Shown here one piece after another: positions 52,836-64,000 of a stretch of DNA of 64,000 bases. The notes under the pieces are model-generated. The model ran no database searches and was not told where the DNA came from. It saw only the letters and a program-made list of their open reading frames with translations. Source of the stretch: Pyrrhosoma nymphula (taxonomy: Eukaryota > Arthropoda > Insecta > Odonata > Coenagrionidae); assembly GCA_963573305.1 (NCBI GenBank), contig OY754337.1, positions 46,637,164-46,701,163 on the forward strand. The letters run 5' to 3'. Both the position numbers and the translations under genes were made by a program. Position 1 is the stretch's first letter, and each line of letters begins with the position of its first letter.

Positions 52836-54385
52836 TCTTCTTATATATAAAATAGAATGTTTGTTTTGTTCATTCTGTATTCCCGCCAATGCCATTCATC
52901 TTATTGTGATGAAACTTTGGTGAGATGTTGTTCACGTGCCCATAAAGGTTTTTGTATCATAAAAATGGCTATTTTTTGGTTGTTTTTACCCCAATATTGT
53001 TAACATTTACTCCCATAAGAAAAGCATTGAATTCGGTACAGGTTTTTCTTCAATTGCTTTTTTAAATTACTTGCACTCAAGATATTGGATGGAACATGGT
53101 ATCATAGAACGCATAAAATAATTCAGTTTTTAATTCTTTCATTCAATTTTCAAGTATTGCGTTTTTATCTCAAAATTCATCAATTTTTCTTCCTTTACAA
53201 CAATACAAAATTTCCTTGGCAACCAGGCGTGAATAATTTAATTTAATAGCGATAATATTCCCTCCAGCAGCATTTAAGGACAGGTTCTGTTACTAATTTG
53301 ATAGCTGTAGTCAAACAACTACAATTCCTCGGTCGCATTGCCTTCTCAATGACCATCAACAAGATAAAAGGTCAATCGCTTCAAGTGTGTGGATTAAATC
53401 TGAAAATCCATGCTTTTCACAATATGCTCACGAGTGGGACGACCGAAAAATTTATTTGTTTTTGCAGAGGGCGGTAAGACTAAAAATGATGTAGGTATAT
53501 CCCAAAGCACTAGGATAAATTTTTTCAACTTTAATACACAAAAATCATTCTCTTTAATTTATTTTATACATTCAAATGTGTCTGCTTTGCATATATGTGC
53601 CTACTTAGAAAGAAAAAGAGGCATTGAAAAGCATGCCGGGGAAACTTAGGTGAGTTGTTGTGCGCCTGCCTTCAAAGGTTTCTGAGTTATTAAATCAATT
53701 TTACAATAGGTGGAGTGCGAATAGTTTTAAAACATTAGTGTTGGAATGCGAGCTTCTCAAACAAGCGAGGAACAACCAGCAAGCCACGAAGCAGATAGTT
53801 TAAGAGTTACTCAATCACGCGCATCAGAATCGTATCATTGAGACAGAATTTGTGTTAAAAGTAACGTAATTTATTTGTACGTAGAATAAGATTTGGTGCA
53901 GTGGTCTCTTTGTTTGCTTTTGGATTTTAAATGCTTATCATAAGATCACTGAAAGAACAAGGTTTAGAATTCTTGGATTCGATTGTTCATATATGCTTTG
54001 CTTTTCCCTAAAATTGGATTTTTAAGGTCGAAAATCAAAATGTTTGCACTACTTCAACATTAGAATATTTTATTTACTTATAAACCGCAGCATGGAATAG
54101 AAACTCATGCCATTATTTGTGCGTTATGAATTTCTGTGTAGGTACGAGGAAGTCATTGAACTAGGTTTTAAATTTGTTCAGGGGCCGATTTTGAACCCTG
54201 AAAATATTTGTGGGCCAAGCCATGAAAAGTATGGAATTGAATGGGGACTTCAATGTAGAGTATTTAATTTTGCGAATAGACAAAAAAATCATTGTCCGTC
54301 ATTTATTTTGTACATGTCTGCTTTGTATATAAGTACCTACTAAGCAATAAAAAGAGGCATTGCAACGCATGCCGGGCACAGCTAG
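52836..54385 (+). mobile_element. Helitron relic
   Basis: Begins TCTTCTTATATATAAAATAG after an A and ends catgccgggcacagCTAG before a T. This fits Helitron ends (5' TC, 3' CTRR, insertion between A and T). A helicase remnant lies inside. A second diverged 3'-end-like block (gcattgaaaagcatgccggg) at 53622-53641 suggests two Helitron copies or an internal duplication. Confidence 0.7.
53318..53510 (+). pseudogene. Helitron helicase C-terminal remnant
   Basis: Frame reads FLGRIAFSMTINKIKGQSLQ and VCGLNL, then after a shift near 53415 SRVGRPKNLFVFAEGGKTKN. This matches the last motifs of Pif1-type helicases of Helitrons (usual TINKSQGQ and SRVG..). Everything upstream is gone or unrecognisable. 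Confidence 0.7.
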
Positions 54386-54539
54386 TCCTACATGAAAAAA
54401 ACTTCCTGTATCTTGATAAAGGCTTGAAAGGCGTTGTCCATGCATATATTTCCTTCGGTGGCACATTTTTTGTTTTTAATATCTTTACTTGCGTCTCACT
54501 TGAATGATTATCTTTTTTCGGAAAAAAGCAACAGATTCG

Positions 54540-54720
54540 GGAATTCATCTAGCGTTTCCCACCTAGTTAACGGTTCCCTGTTGGCGGACGTTTCGACCGC
54601 AGACACGGGCATCTTCTTCGGAGAGGTTGAGTGACCGGATTAAAGGTTCCGTATTGGCAAACACGACGCTTTTCAGTGGGAAACTCGAGAACGACTCCAG
54701 CATCTATTTCGCAGGGAAAT
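54540..54720 (-). mobile_element. PLE-type hammerhead end remnant, two diverged direct copies
   Basis: Minus strand: CCGAAGA, a weak stem, GUCGAAACGUCC at 54591-54621, then a segment containing ggttcc. About 90 bp further on a more decayed copy of the same order follows (ggttccgtattggcaaacac ... catctatttcgcag). Probably tandem PLE ends. Confidence 0.4.
54591..54621 (-). ncRNA. Eroded hammerhead-like core
   Basis: CCGAAGA in place of CUGANGA; stem II poorly paired; GAAACGUC intact. Confidence 0.35.
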
Positions 54721-57700
54721 CACTAGATTTAGCAACAAATCCACTCGCGTAGCTACATAGTCCTGCTTCAAATAGCACATTTGTTTAATTTATGTAGCTG
54801 GAACGAGATGAACTGTTGAAGCGTATTCGATGCATAGGTATTGTAAATATTTCTCCTGGAAGAAAATAACTTAAATTTCATATATTTCATGTAATATATT
54901 TTTACAATCGTTACTTCAAAAGCCGAATTACTCAGCCAATTCGAGGCACCTTGGCGATTTTTCTTTTGAACTGATCATAATAAATTAATATATCTCAAAA
55001 ATCTTGATGAGTAAACAATTTATTCCCATGCCATAATAGTAAAAAGAATAAAATTTCTAAAGTCGTATTCAAAATGTTCTAAGGCGCATGCATTTATAAT
55101 ATGTGTTGAATGACCCTCAGGGGAAAGACATGAAAAGTGGATACTAAATTAATAACTGTTTGCCATTTCATATTCATTAGACAACACTTTATAAAAGCTG
55201 CATGCATTTGGATTTTTAATCAGGATTATTGAAAATTGGGGAAATAATTAAGCTAGATTTTAATTTGCTCACTGATAGAAAAATACGACGTCGTTTAATA
55301 CAGATTGTTGCAAAATTACTAACCACTAATTAAATATTCTTGTGACGGTTTTAATATTCTATAACTATTGATCTCGCCACAAAATTATCAGTTACTAAAA
55401 ACTTAATCACTAAATACTACATTAGAGATTCTGGTGACGGCATTAATATTCTAAACATCTCACCACAAAATTATGAGTCGTGCACCTATTACTGTGACTT
55501 CAAAGGATTAATCCGAAGGGTAATTGCGAAAATTATCATAATAGAATTGTAAATGTTGGGAAATAGCTGGAATAAACTTTGTAGCTGCCATAATTTAAAG
55601 AGTTAGATAGATTAGTAAATAATCATTTTCATAATTTTACAAAAGGGATCACGAATAAATTATGTAGGAGGGAATCTTCAATGCAAAGCTTGAGAGTGCG
55701 ATCAATGTGGTGATTCTAATCACTCTGTGAGAACTCGGTCCTTAATCCCTACCTTTTGCTACCACTGTGTGCCAAGTAACTCGGCCGTTAAAGGTAGATA
55801 AGCGTACGTCTCCTTTAAAGACAGGGGAAGCGTATATTAGAGGTTATATATTGGATTTAGAATAAGAAATTCCTTACACCTCATCTTTCTTCCACCGCAA
55901 ACAAACCGTGATGCTCCCCTATTCTCCATTTAAAGATTGAAATGTTTATTCGATTCATTTATTTGATGCTCAACTGATAGGTCTTTGATATGTAGGTAGT
56001 AGGGATAGCGATGTTAAGCAAGTTTTTCGTTCAGACAGATGGAAACTACCTCGTTACGGAATTACTGAAAAGTACTACTGATTTTTAATTTCCATTGGGA
56101 GCCCATCAAATATAATCTAAGATGCTATGGAGAGAAAGAGGATTGGGATCTTCTCACACTGTCACACTGTAAAGGGCGTGGAGGTCCATGATCCTCTAAT
56201 GTAGGATTTAACTTCTCGTGAGATCTTATTTTTATAAAGTTTTGAATTAAGGTCGAATGAAACCCTTGGAGCAGCTGAAAACACCTCGACGTTTTGCTTT
56301 CACTTAAAGTTCTAGAACGCCGTTGAAGACTAAAATATATCGGAGGTTGCCCATTTAATACCTTAGCGTAAGTTTAGATATCTACTAGAACTCCAAGTGC
56401 CTGAGAGGCGGTATGACTCTAAAACATTAACCTCACCAGTTCTAAATGATGATATACGTCCCAAAATGAAATTCATCAATAAAGTGCAGTAGCTATTTTA
56501 TTGCGTATTTTAATTTAGTTGCGTACTTTAGCATCGATTTTCCCTTTTATTCCAACGAAGGGTATTTTAAATCATCCCACTTGACGCTCTAATCAATCCA
56601 ACGCCGAAGGACTTCTCAAGTTCAAGGTCTCCATCAAAGGACGAAGTCCGCCACCTCCTCACATTTCCTCTGTCATCAAAGAGATCATCCCTCCCCTAAT
56701 CCAACCCCAGGATGACCTCTCCCTTCGCTACCATCCCAAAACACGTACGACTCCAAAGCTCTTTATTCTCTCACCATCCCGCCGGGTCAATCAATTTTCA
56801 TTCAGACGCCCACATTCCCGCTTGGAATTCGGAATTATATGGGAGCGTACCTTCGTTTATGGCGGCTATAAGTTTCCCGTCCGTGCCACACTTAAGTCGC
56901 ATTGGTCGGGTTGAGCATTTAACGCAGTCTGACTTTGCATGCGTGGTTTGTTCGATGGATATGCGAAAGAGGGATGAGTCTTATCGATTGCTACCCTATT
57001 GATTAAAGTATGCTGTGCGAAGAGCCAAAATCGTACTCACTAAAGTAAGCATAATAATGTAACAAGTTTGGAAGTAATGAGTCTAAAACTAGAGGTTAAA
57101 TATCGACTAATTGAAAGTAAAATTAATACGATAGTAAATATATTAGTTCTAAATGATGATATGCATCCCAAAATGGAATTCATCAATAAAATGCAGTAGC
57201 TGCCTTATTACATATCTTTAAAATACATGGGTATGACTGTTCTACTAAATTCAAATAACCTTATAGGTACCTATAGATATATATTTCCATCTTCTCCCAA
57301 ATACCACGGTAATTTTAATTGATATATCTTCCATGGGGTAGAGTAGGAAAAATATTCTCACTTTAACTCAACTTTCGAAAATGTGAAACAGTAACCGCAA
57401 GGGGACAGCATCAATATTCAGAGTCCACTCTCAATTAGATCTGATCGGATGTCTGGCATCGCATGCCCATACGATCTAGCAGGGCAAAATATTTAATTTT
57501 AGCATCCAATTCTCCAATTCGAGGGAATTCCATTAAATTGGATCGGCCGTCCGCAACTTAAGAGTTGACGTCCGATTGCATATTGCCCGTCTAAAAGTGA
57601 ATATTGAATATGTAGCCAATGGACTCAAGAGAAAAAAGATACCATGAGAATACTATCAGGTCTTTTACAGGACTTAAAAGCGTGAACTCAATTTTAAATA

Positions 57701-58477
57701 TGATACATCAGATCACTGTGGGGGAGATCAACTGTATTATTTACGAAAGTTGAGGCAACCGTGGTGCAAAATCACACGAGGCTTCTCGTGAGACTTCTGT
57801 GCAAATGTCACTGTAACTATTGAAAATGGGTCATCGGTAAACTGATCCTTCAATCCGTTATTCTCTGGATATGTTCAACTGTTGTATTTCTTCATCTCTC
57901 TCCCCATATCAGTCCCTACTGGAAGACTTGAGCGATGACCGACAATTTATTGGTAATGAATTTTAAAAAGACCCTTTTCCAAGTAGGCATTTCAAGATAG
58001 CAGGATCAAAATATAAAACCATCATTACAGCCTTCCCCTCAATGTTGGTAGATTGCGATCCTGACTTCCCCCTCGCTAATCGATGGTTCATCCGAAATGT
58101 AACCTGACACAATCACTACCTATTATCAACTCTGTCTCACTACTGAACTCCTATACCTTCTACCCTCTAATTAGCGGTCGAATCAATCCGTTTCCTCTCT
58201 GATTCTCTTAATCGATACTCCCTCCTCAAACCCTCCCTCCTTTCTTTAAACAACTTTCAACGAGGGTTCACGCCTTTCCTTATCAGATTGACGATTATAT
58301 GCTCCAAAGTACCTAACACTTAATCCATCAAAAATACCGTGAAATTTCTCTCTAAAAAATAATAATCCGTGCTCCTGAGCATACACATCACACCTCATGA
58401 TACTCTGTACACACCATGTACAGAGTACACATGAAAATCAAGCGTTTGATTGAGTATACCTAGTTACATGGGCAAGG
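54721..58477. other. Non-coding; two small repeat pairs
   Basis: Direct repeat of about 75 bp at 56437-56512 and 57145-57219 (agttctaaatgatgatat ... aatgcagtagct), diverged. A degenerate tandem duplication at 55337-55400 and 55428-55480 (gtgacgg ... ttaatattcta ... ccacaaaattat). No gene recognised. Confidence 0.45.
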
Positions 58478-58842
58478 GCCTAGCCACGTTGAAACACCGG
58501 TTCCCGTCAGAACACCGAAGTTAGCAACGTTGGGCCCGGACGGGGGTTGAATGGGTCACCCTCCTCCATACCTCGACCAGGCGTGGATGGAGAGGCGATA
58601 CTCCCTCCAGACCACCGGGAGGCCGGAGGGAGATATACCCAGACCGGGAAGGTTAGGCTGGAGGGACAAAAAACCGACCCAGGTCGGGCGACACAGCTTC
58701 AGGGAGGCCACTTCTCTATACCTCTACCGTGGTGCTCTTTTCCCCTATCTGCAAGTGGCAGACAGGCATGGGGTTGGCACAATGGATCAAGAAAGGTCTA
58801 AGTGCCCGGGCTCCTGTCGAAGGCCCCCCGATAAACAATCAA
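58478..58842 (+). repeat. 5S-rRNA-derived SINE
   Basis: The first about 100 bp follow animal 5S rRNA: cacgttgaaacaccggttcc, then caccgaagttagcaacgt and gggcccgg, then gaatgggtcaccctcc, with small deletions, including the internal promoter region. It is followed by about 260 bp of unrelated GC-rich body with inverted stretches, so it is a SINE (SINE3 type) and not a 5S gene. No terminator T-run follows the 5S part. Confidence 0.7.
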
Positions 58843-61800
58843 GCATACATAGTTACATCCCATATAGAGAGGCGTATGTTAATTTGTCTCATCAATACTT
58901 CTTTCCATAAAAATTATACATCAAAGATGAAAATGGTATGGTATAATAAGCTTTTACTTAAGTAGGAAGGAAGGAAGTATCGAATCTGACTGGTTTTAAA
59001 TGATTTTTTAATTAAGAAGTTTTTAGGCGCGAGTAATGCAGGCTGTGTTTGACAGTGTGTATTAAACATAAAACAATGTTTTGGTTGGCTTAGCAAACGA
59101 TAGGTACACAATATTTTATTTGCATGGTTTTTGCTTTTTATCAAAATACATTGAAAAATGATTAGTTGTAGAGACAAATGAGGCTAATTTAAGAAACAGA
59201 AAAAGCTGATTGTGGTGATGGTTAAAATATTATTGTTTCAATACATTTAAGATAAACTTGCATTCATTACCTTCCTTATGTATTAATCATTTCTTATGCC
59301 TTATAAGTTTAAAAATTAACTCACTGTTTCCAGAACAACCAAGAGTATTGAACGCTCGCAGCATAAATAATAAGTAATAAAACTCGTATTTTGCATATGT
59401 TTAAAACCGGCAGGAGATTGCATTACTAAGTGCGATTAAAAGTGAAGATAAAGTTATTGTAAACGCCACTTAGAGTCACTCTATAAAAGATGAGCCAATA
59501 AGTAAGCTATTGCGACGATCAACAGCAAGTAAAACCTGCAATACAATAAGCATTATGATGCATAATCACTTTGAAATTTATCAAAAACGGTTCAAACATT
59601 TCCAAAATTACTGCACTCCGAGATAAATTCGAAGAAGTTTTATTAACGCAGTAAACTCCTCGGTTTCCAGTGATTAGAAGGTTACATATGATACCATGCG
59701 AGATACTACGCCTTCAAAGAAGAGATGGAATGAAGAAATTGAGCTTAATTCACACGTTTCAGTCTACCGTTTGCTATTTAACCAACACTTTATTCCGAGT
59801 TTACAGAACTTTGGTCGATTTTCATCAGGAGCTTCTCGTTGGGGAAGTTTCCTTGCTTTGGCGATGTGATTTACAACTCCGGGCCCAAGATTATCCGGCC
59901 GTTCTATTGTTAGTATTTCTGTCTCTAATGCAATTTGATTGAGCATTTAACTTCCACCTTCCCAGTCAGTAATCAGTAACTGTTTAGTTAGTTTTATCTT
60001 TTCAATGGCAGAGGTTTTGTTCAATGGTGTAGCCATGCCTTGATAGCCAACTGAAACTTCTGAAGAGAGAACTTCGCCAACTTTGCGATTTATATCTACC
60101 GAATCACTTAAACGTTTGCCTAATTATATAAACATCGCTCATGTCCAGCATTTTCCAATGCCTATGGAGTTTATCCACACGGCTGTTCTCTCCGCGAGTA
60201 TATCTATCTCCTGAAGAGAATTGGATTTCTCTCGTTATGAACTTGAAATGTTGACTCTTTCCTTGAGCTAAATGCTGCTCTCAACTCCTACTACATTCTA
60301 ATTTGAATCAGCAATAAGTCAATGAGTCTCTCTCTCTCGGATTTGTGTGATTTCCTGTTTCTGTTTTGTTGTAAGTGGTTTAGATTTTATTGGTGTGGGG
60401 AAGAATGAGAGCGGGGTTGAATTTATGAAACGGTTTCATCAATATCCTATGCGGGAGAAAATTCTTTGCCCGCAAAATCCCCTTGTCCTCACCAGCCCTT
60501 GTCGTAGCCAGCACCATTCCATCGCTGCTGCAAACAATCCGGACACTTCTGAAAACGTTGTCCGTTGAGGTAGAACCTGCGTTTCCTAGTAATAGTCTCA
60601 TTCGACAAAATATTCCACCAAAACTTAAAAACGTATCAATATGATGACGATATTAGTTAAATTTCTTTTCTTCTTCCATAGAAGCGCAAATATAATGAAT
60701 TCCTTAAAAATGATGGTTAATGAAGATTTTCACAGCCCTGATAACAAAACGAATTTAATATGAAGGTAATAATCAATAACATACGAAGCAGAATGAAACT
60801 TCAACATCCCAAGAGTCTTATCTGGCTTTTGTCACCACTGAATCTATTTCTTAAGATGACTTCTCGAACATAAATTTCAGTCTCATACGATAGGTAAGGT
60901 TTCCAGTAAAAAATAAATGTGATACTTATGTATTTTTTAGATAGTACTGTCGAGGGAAACTTGGAGAATTAAAATACTAAAAGGAAAAACGCTACCATTC
61001 TGCAGTTAGGGAGTTGTAATTTGAAGCTGAATATGGAAAATTTCAAATCCTGGTGCTAAATAACCTATAACCTCCAGTATTTTCATAGGCAGTTTGGAAA
61101 AGGAATGATTTTTCAACAAGTATAAATCATGAAGTATATTATCCAAGGTTAGCTAGCAGTAGAGGTTCTACCAGCGCTATCCACCATCGGCATTGTCGAC
61201 TGCAGCTAACCACGTTCACTTGTTTCACACATTCCTCCTCCTGCGGTCCCGTTGATCCTCCCATCGGCCTAAACCACAGATTTAGGTGTTTCCTCTGCCG
61301 CAAGCCACAAACCAGCACTGAGAATGGCACCCTCGACTTTTAGACGCTGTCAGGCACTTCCAATTTTCTATTTCTCGGAGAAAGTTATCAATGCTGAGTA
61401 CTTGGGGTTTAATTCTCCTTTGTTCATCTACGGATTCATCTCGACCTAATAGTTAGTCAAGTAATAGAAGGGAATACATTCATCCGTTATGCCGCGACTA
61501 ACATAATTCCACAAACATTTCGAGCAATAAAAGTTGCCACCTCGATATCTTTTCGTACACTGGCTTTGAGAACAGGGTTATTGGATGCGTAATAAACGTA
61601 ATGTAAAATCCTGCATTGATCGAGAGTTTTTAAAGTATCTGCTCAGTACCACCAAAAAAACAGAAAACCACAATGTTGATTTTTATTCCGCTCACAACTT
61701 TGAAGTCATGAAACGCTCTATTGCTTTACGGGCCGGATATATTTCTCAAATAAGCCGGATTGGCCCGTGGGCTGAAGTTTTCGCATCCATGAATCAAGAC

Positions 61801-62590
61801 CTATGTTCTGATTGTTGCTTTTACTCACGCACGACTGGATACGACTTGGTGCAACCACAGCTCTGACAGTGCACGGCACGGTCAAGTGTAGCACATGATG
61901 TCGGCGAAAGAAGACGAAATGCTGTTGCTCCTACTTTTACTTAGAAAAAAAGCGTCATTAAAAAAGAGGAGTGCACGTTCACCCACTGCTACTTAAAAGG
62001 AGTTTGGAAGGCCTATTTAGTACATTGTGCGAGGACTTGACAAGTGGTGGGAAGATGTTTTTTTTGCTATTTTATTATGTCTCGGGTGTCATTTTACGAA
62101 GTATTGTGAAGAAGAGTGTAACAAAAACCAACACTCAAATGAGAACAACCATCCAACCAGGTATGTAAATGTGGGCTAAAAGCGTGTTTAGTATTTCGGA
62201 ATTTGCCCCAAAAACCTACTTTATTGGGGAGGGGGAAATAAAAGGTAGCTAAATTGGCTCCTGTAAGGAAAAGAATCTGAGGTTTCACAGGCATGTAGTC
62301 CGTATGTCAACTATGTTCATAAAAAGTTGGTGCCCCAAAGCTATTTAATTTCTAAGAAAATTGGGTTTCTGTAGTAATACCGCATAGCCAGATATGCGAA
62401 AGTTTACGCATTAGTCATATTTTTACATTCCTGTGTTATTGTATGCTAATTATATCATAGTATTGTTATTTAATTATGCCAAACACTATGAACCACATTG
62501 CATTCACTATTCACCTGTAATATGTTGGATTTTATTTAATTCCCATACCTTTACAAAAATTAAAGGGAGTCTTCCATAGCCGCAAAAAAT
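58843..62590. other. Non-coding, nothing recognised
   Basis: AT-rich. Frames up to about 93 codons have no recognisable motif. Confidence 0.4.
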
Positions 62591-62759
62591 TGGCACCACT
62601 CGTCAGAAATCACTAACCTTGCTGTGTTGGTTTGCTGAGATGGGACTTCCACAGCAGAGACCAACCCCAGCCTCTCTACCAGAATAACCTCCTGTGATAG
62701 TTTACGGGAAGATTACTTCCACGCCAGTGACCAACGCAGACGCAATCACACAACCCAGA

Positions 62760-62866
62760 TAGGATCCTTCGCAAGGCTAATGGGACCCCGCTAAGGATAC
62801 ATAGGGTTATAACCTGGGATCCTTCGAAAGGCTAATGAGACCCTACTAAAGGTGCCTGGTCATTAA
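62760..62866. repeat. Two-copy tandem repeat of about 54 bp
   Basis: ggatccttcg-aaggctaatg-gacc-ctaa appears twice (62761 and 62818) with small differences, inside a GC-richer block starting near 62600. Confidence 0.65.
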
Positions 62867-62928
62867 CACAGCCACACACACACAAACACTCACAAGCACT
62901 CAAAATCACTCAATCACACACACAAATG
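62867..62928. repeat. (CA)n-rich simple sequence
   Basis: Interrupted cacaca and cactca runs. Confidence 0.8.
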
Positions 62929-64000
62929 GGCCCAACTTCTGGGAGAAACTGCTCCAAAGGAGCGCGGTAAAAATCTTGCAAACAAGAACGGACGAGGGTG
63001 AGGGTCGAATACGCGTATTTCAGCTACCAAGATCCGATACCCTCTCCAGCGATCCGACGGAAAAGCGTACCATACCTTTGTAGAGTCATGGTCTTTTGGT
63101 ATTTGTAAAATTAATGTAGTGTTCCAAAACTCTTAGCTCAAACAGAGCAAAAATTAGCGCTTTTTTATTTTGTATTTCTAGGCGTACAATTTTTATTTGA
63201 AATTATCTTTACAATGATACTGTATAGTAATATGTTTTTTCAATGAGTTAGATATAAGAATATTAAATAAATAACTGTATAGCCGAGGAATGAAAATCGT
63301 TGTTTATTTTGAAGCAAACGGTGAAAGGGATATGAAAGTGCCGGGAGATGTATATTCTTAATAACAAGTTGTGCTGAATTCTATTTCATCAATACATAAT
63401 TGTTTTCGATGAATTTAAAATATTGATAACTTTGTCCATATAACAATTTTACCATGCAAAGTTTAAGAGAATTTGGAATGAAAATGAATGAGCTGATGAA
63501 AAGGAAAATTTTACTTCGAAATTTTGTTCAGGGTGGTTCCGCCGTAAAAGAACATAAATGTGATTTCATTCATATTCTGAATACTTATGGAAAAACTAGT
63601 CCTCTTTCTGATGTGAAAAACAAAACGTTATCATTCCACGCTATTATTCTCGCAAGCCCTCATCTTCCGCCTCTTCCATCCCAACGGATCACAATATTTT
63701 GAGCCTGGAACTTCATGCCATTCAGAATCATGAAATTTTTAATCAAATATCTTTTAACGAAGCCAACTTCAACAACTCTTGGCCGTAATTGTAAAATCCA
63801 CGCTCAATCTTCACTCACTAAGGGGGTTAGATAGGTGCGGTTGCAAGTGCTACCTTCCCACGCAAAGGGTCTGGGAGCGGTGGTGGCGTTTTTTTCTATG
63901 GCAATCTGACTACTACTTGGGTGCAACGAGGAGATGACTTCAAGTACCTTGCGATTGAAAGTTTAAAAGAGGTATACTTGCATTAGTTCGTGAAGTGCAT
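62929..64000. other. Non-coding, nothing recognised
   Basis: AT-rich to the window end; no gene recognised. Confidence 0.4.

Noticed and set aside
58478..58580. Functional 5S rRNA gene
   Set aside because: Internal deletions, no terminator T-run and continuation into a SINE body.

Overview
This window looks like a gene-poor, AT-rich stretch of animal nuclear DNA, most probably from an arthropod. Everything recognisable is a mobile element or a relic of one: Penelope-like elements (PLEs) with GIY-YIG endonuclease, an R4/Dong-type LINE, a second decayed LINE, a mariner, two hAT relics, a Helitron, tRNA-derived SINEs and a 5S-rRNA-derived SINE. I found no host protein-coding gene, true tRNA gene, rRNA gene, CRISPR array or operon. 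Host species and clade names are inferences from element content; no search could be run.

Layout. Positions 1-2.0 kb are non-coding apart from a tRNA-like SINE. Positions 2.0-11.1 kb are a nest of (TA)n microsatellites into which several elements have inserted: PLE family B (a 5'-truncated copy at 2.24-2.82 kb and a longer frameshifted copy at 8.83-11.1 kb), terminal units of PLE family A, a 3.95-kb DNA transposon with terminal inverted repeats of about 505 bp (3814-7764), and five near-perfect palindromes of 120-270 bp carrying hammerhead-ribozyme-like cores. Positions 11.13-15.5 kb hold a PLE-A on the minus strand with an intact reading frame (reverse transcriptase plus GIY-YIG), followed head-to-tail by a 5'-truncated second copy, so that identical 889-bp repeats (PLE 'pLTRs') flank it. 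A LINE relic (15.95-17.1 kb) and a deleted mariner (17.17-18.16 kb) follow. Positions 18.2-36.8 kb are mostly unassigned, with SINEs, a MITE, an old hammerhead palindrome (28.87-29.23 kb) and a hAT relic (about 32 kb). Positions 36.9-39.4 kb hold PLE family C as a large inverted structure. Positions 40.4-44.1 kb hold an R4/Dong-type LINE in a (TTA)n tract. The remainder contains a hAT relic (49-50.5 kb), another old hammerhead palindrome (51.3 kb), a Helitron relic (52.8-54.4 kb), a 5S-derived SINE (58.5-58.8 kb) and long unassigned stretches.

How the parts relate. All PLE ends carry a hammerhead-like core (CUGANGA, a short stem II, GAAA), with stem II conserved by covariation between families. 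The most unusual pattern is that eight separate inverted structures, from 105-bp palindromes to the 2.4-kb PLE-C structure, have the same polarity: a minus-strand hammerhead on the left and a plus-strand one on the right, with element 3' ends outward, in most cases running into (TA)n. In most of the small palindromes the core has U-A where the canonical hammerhead has the C3-G8 pair. This could be a by-product of PLE integration or a distinct class of very short non-autonomous hammerhead retroelement.
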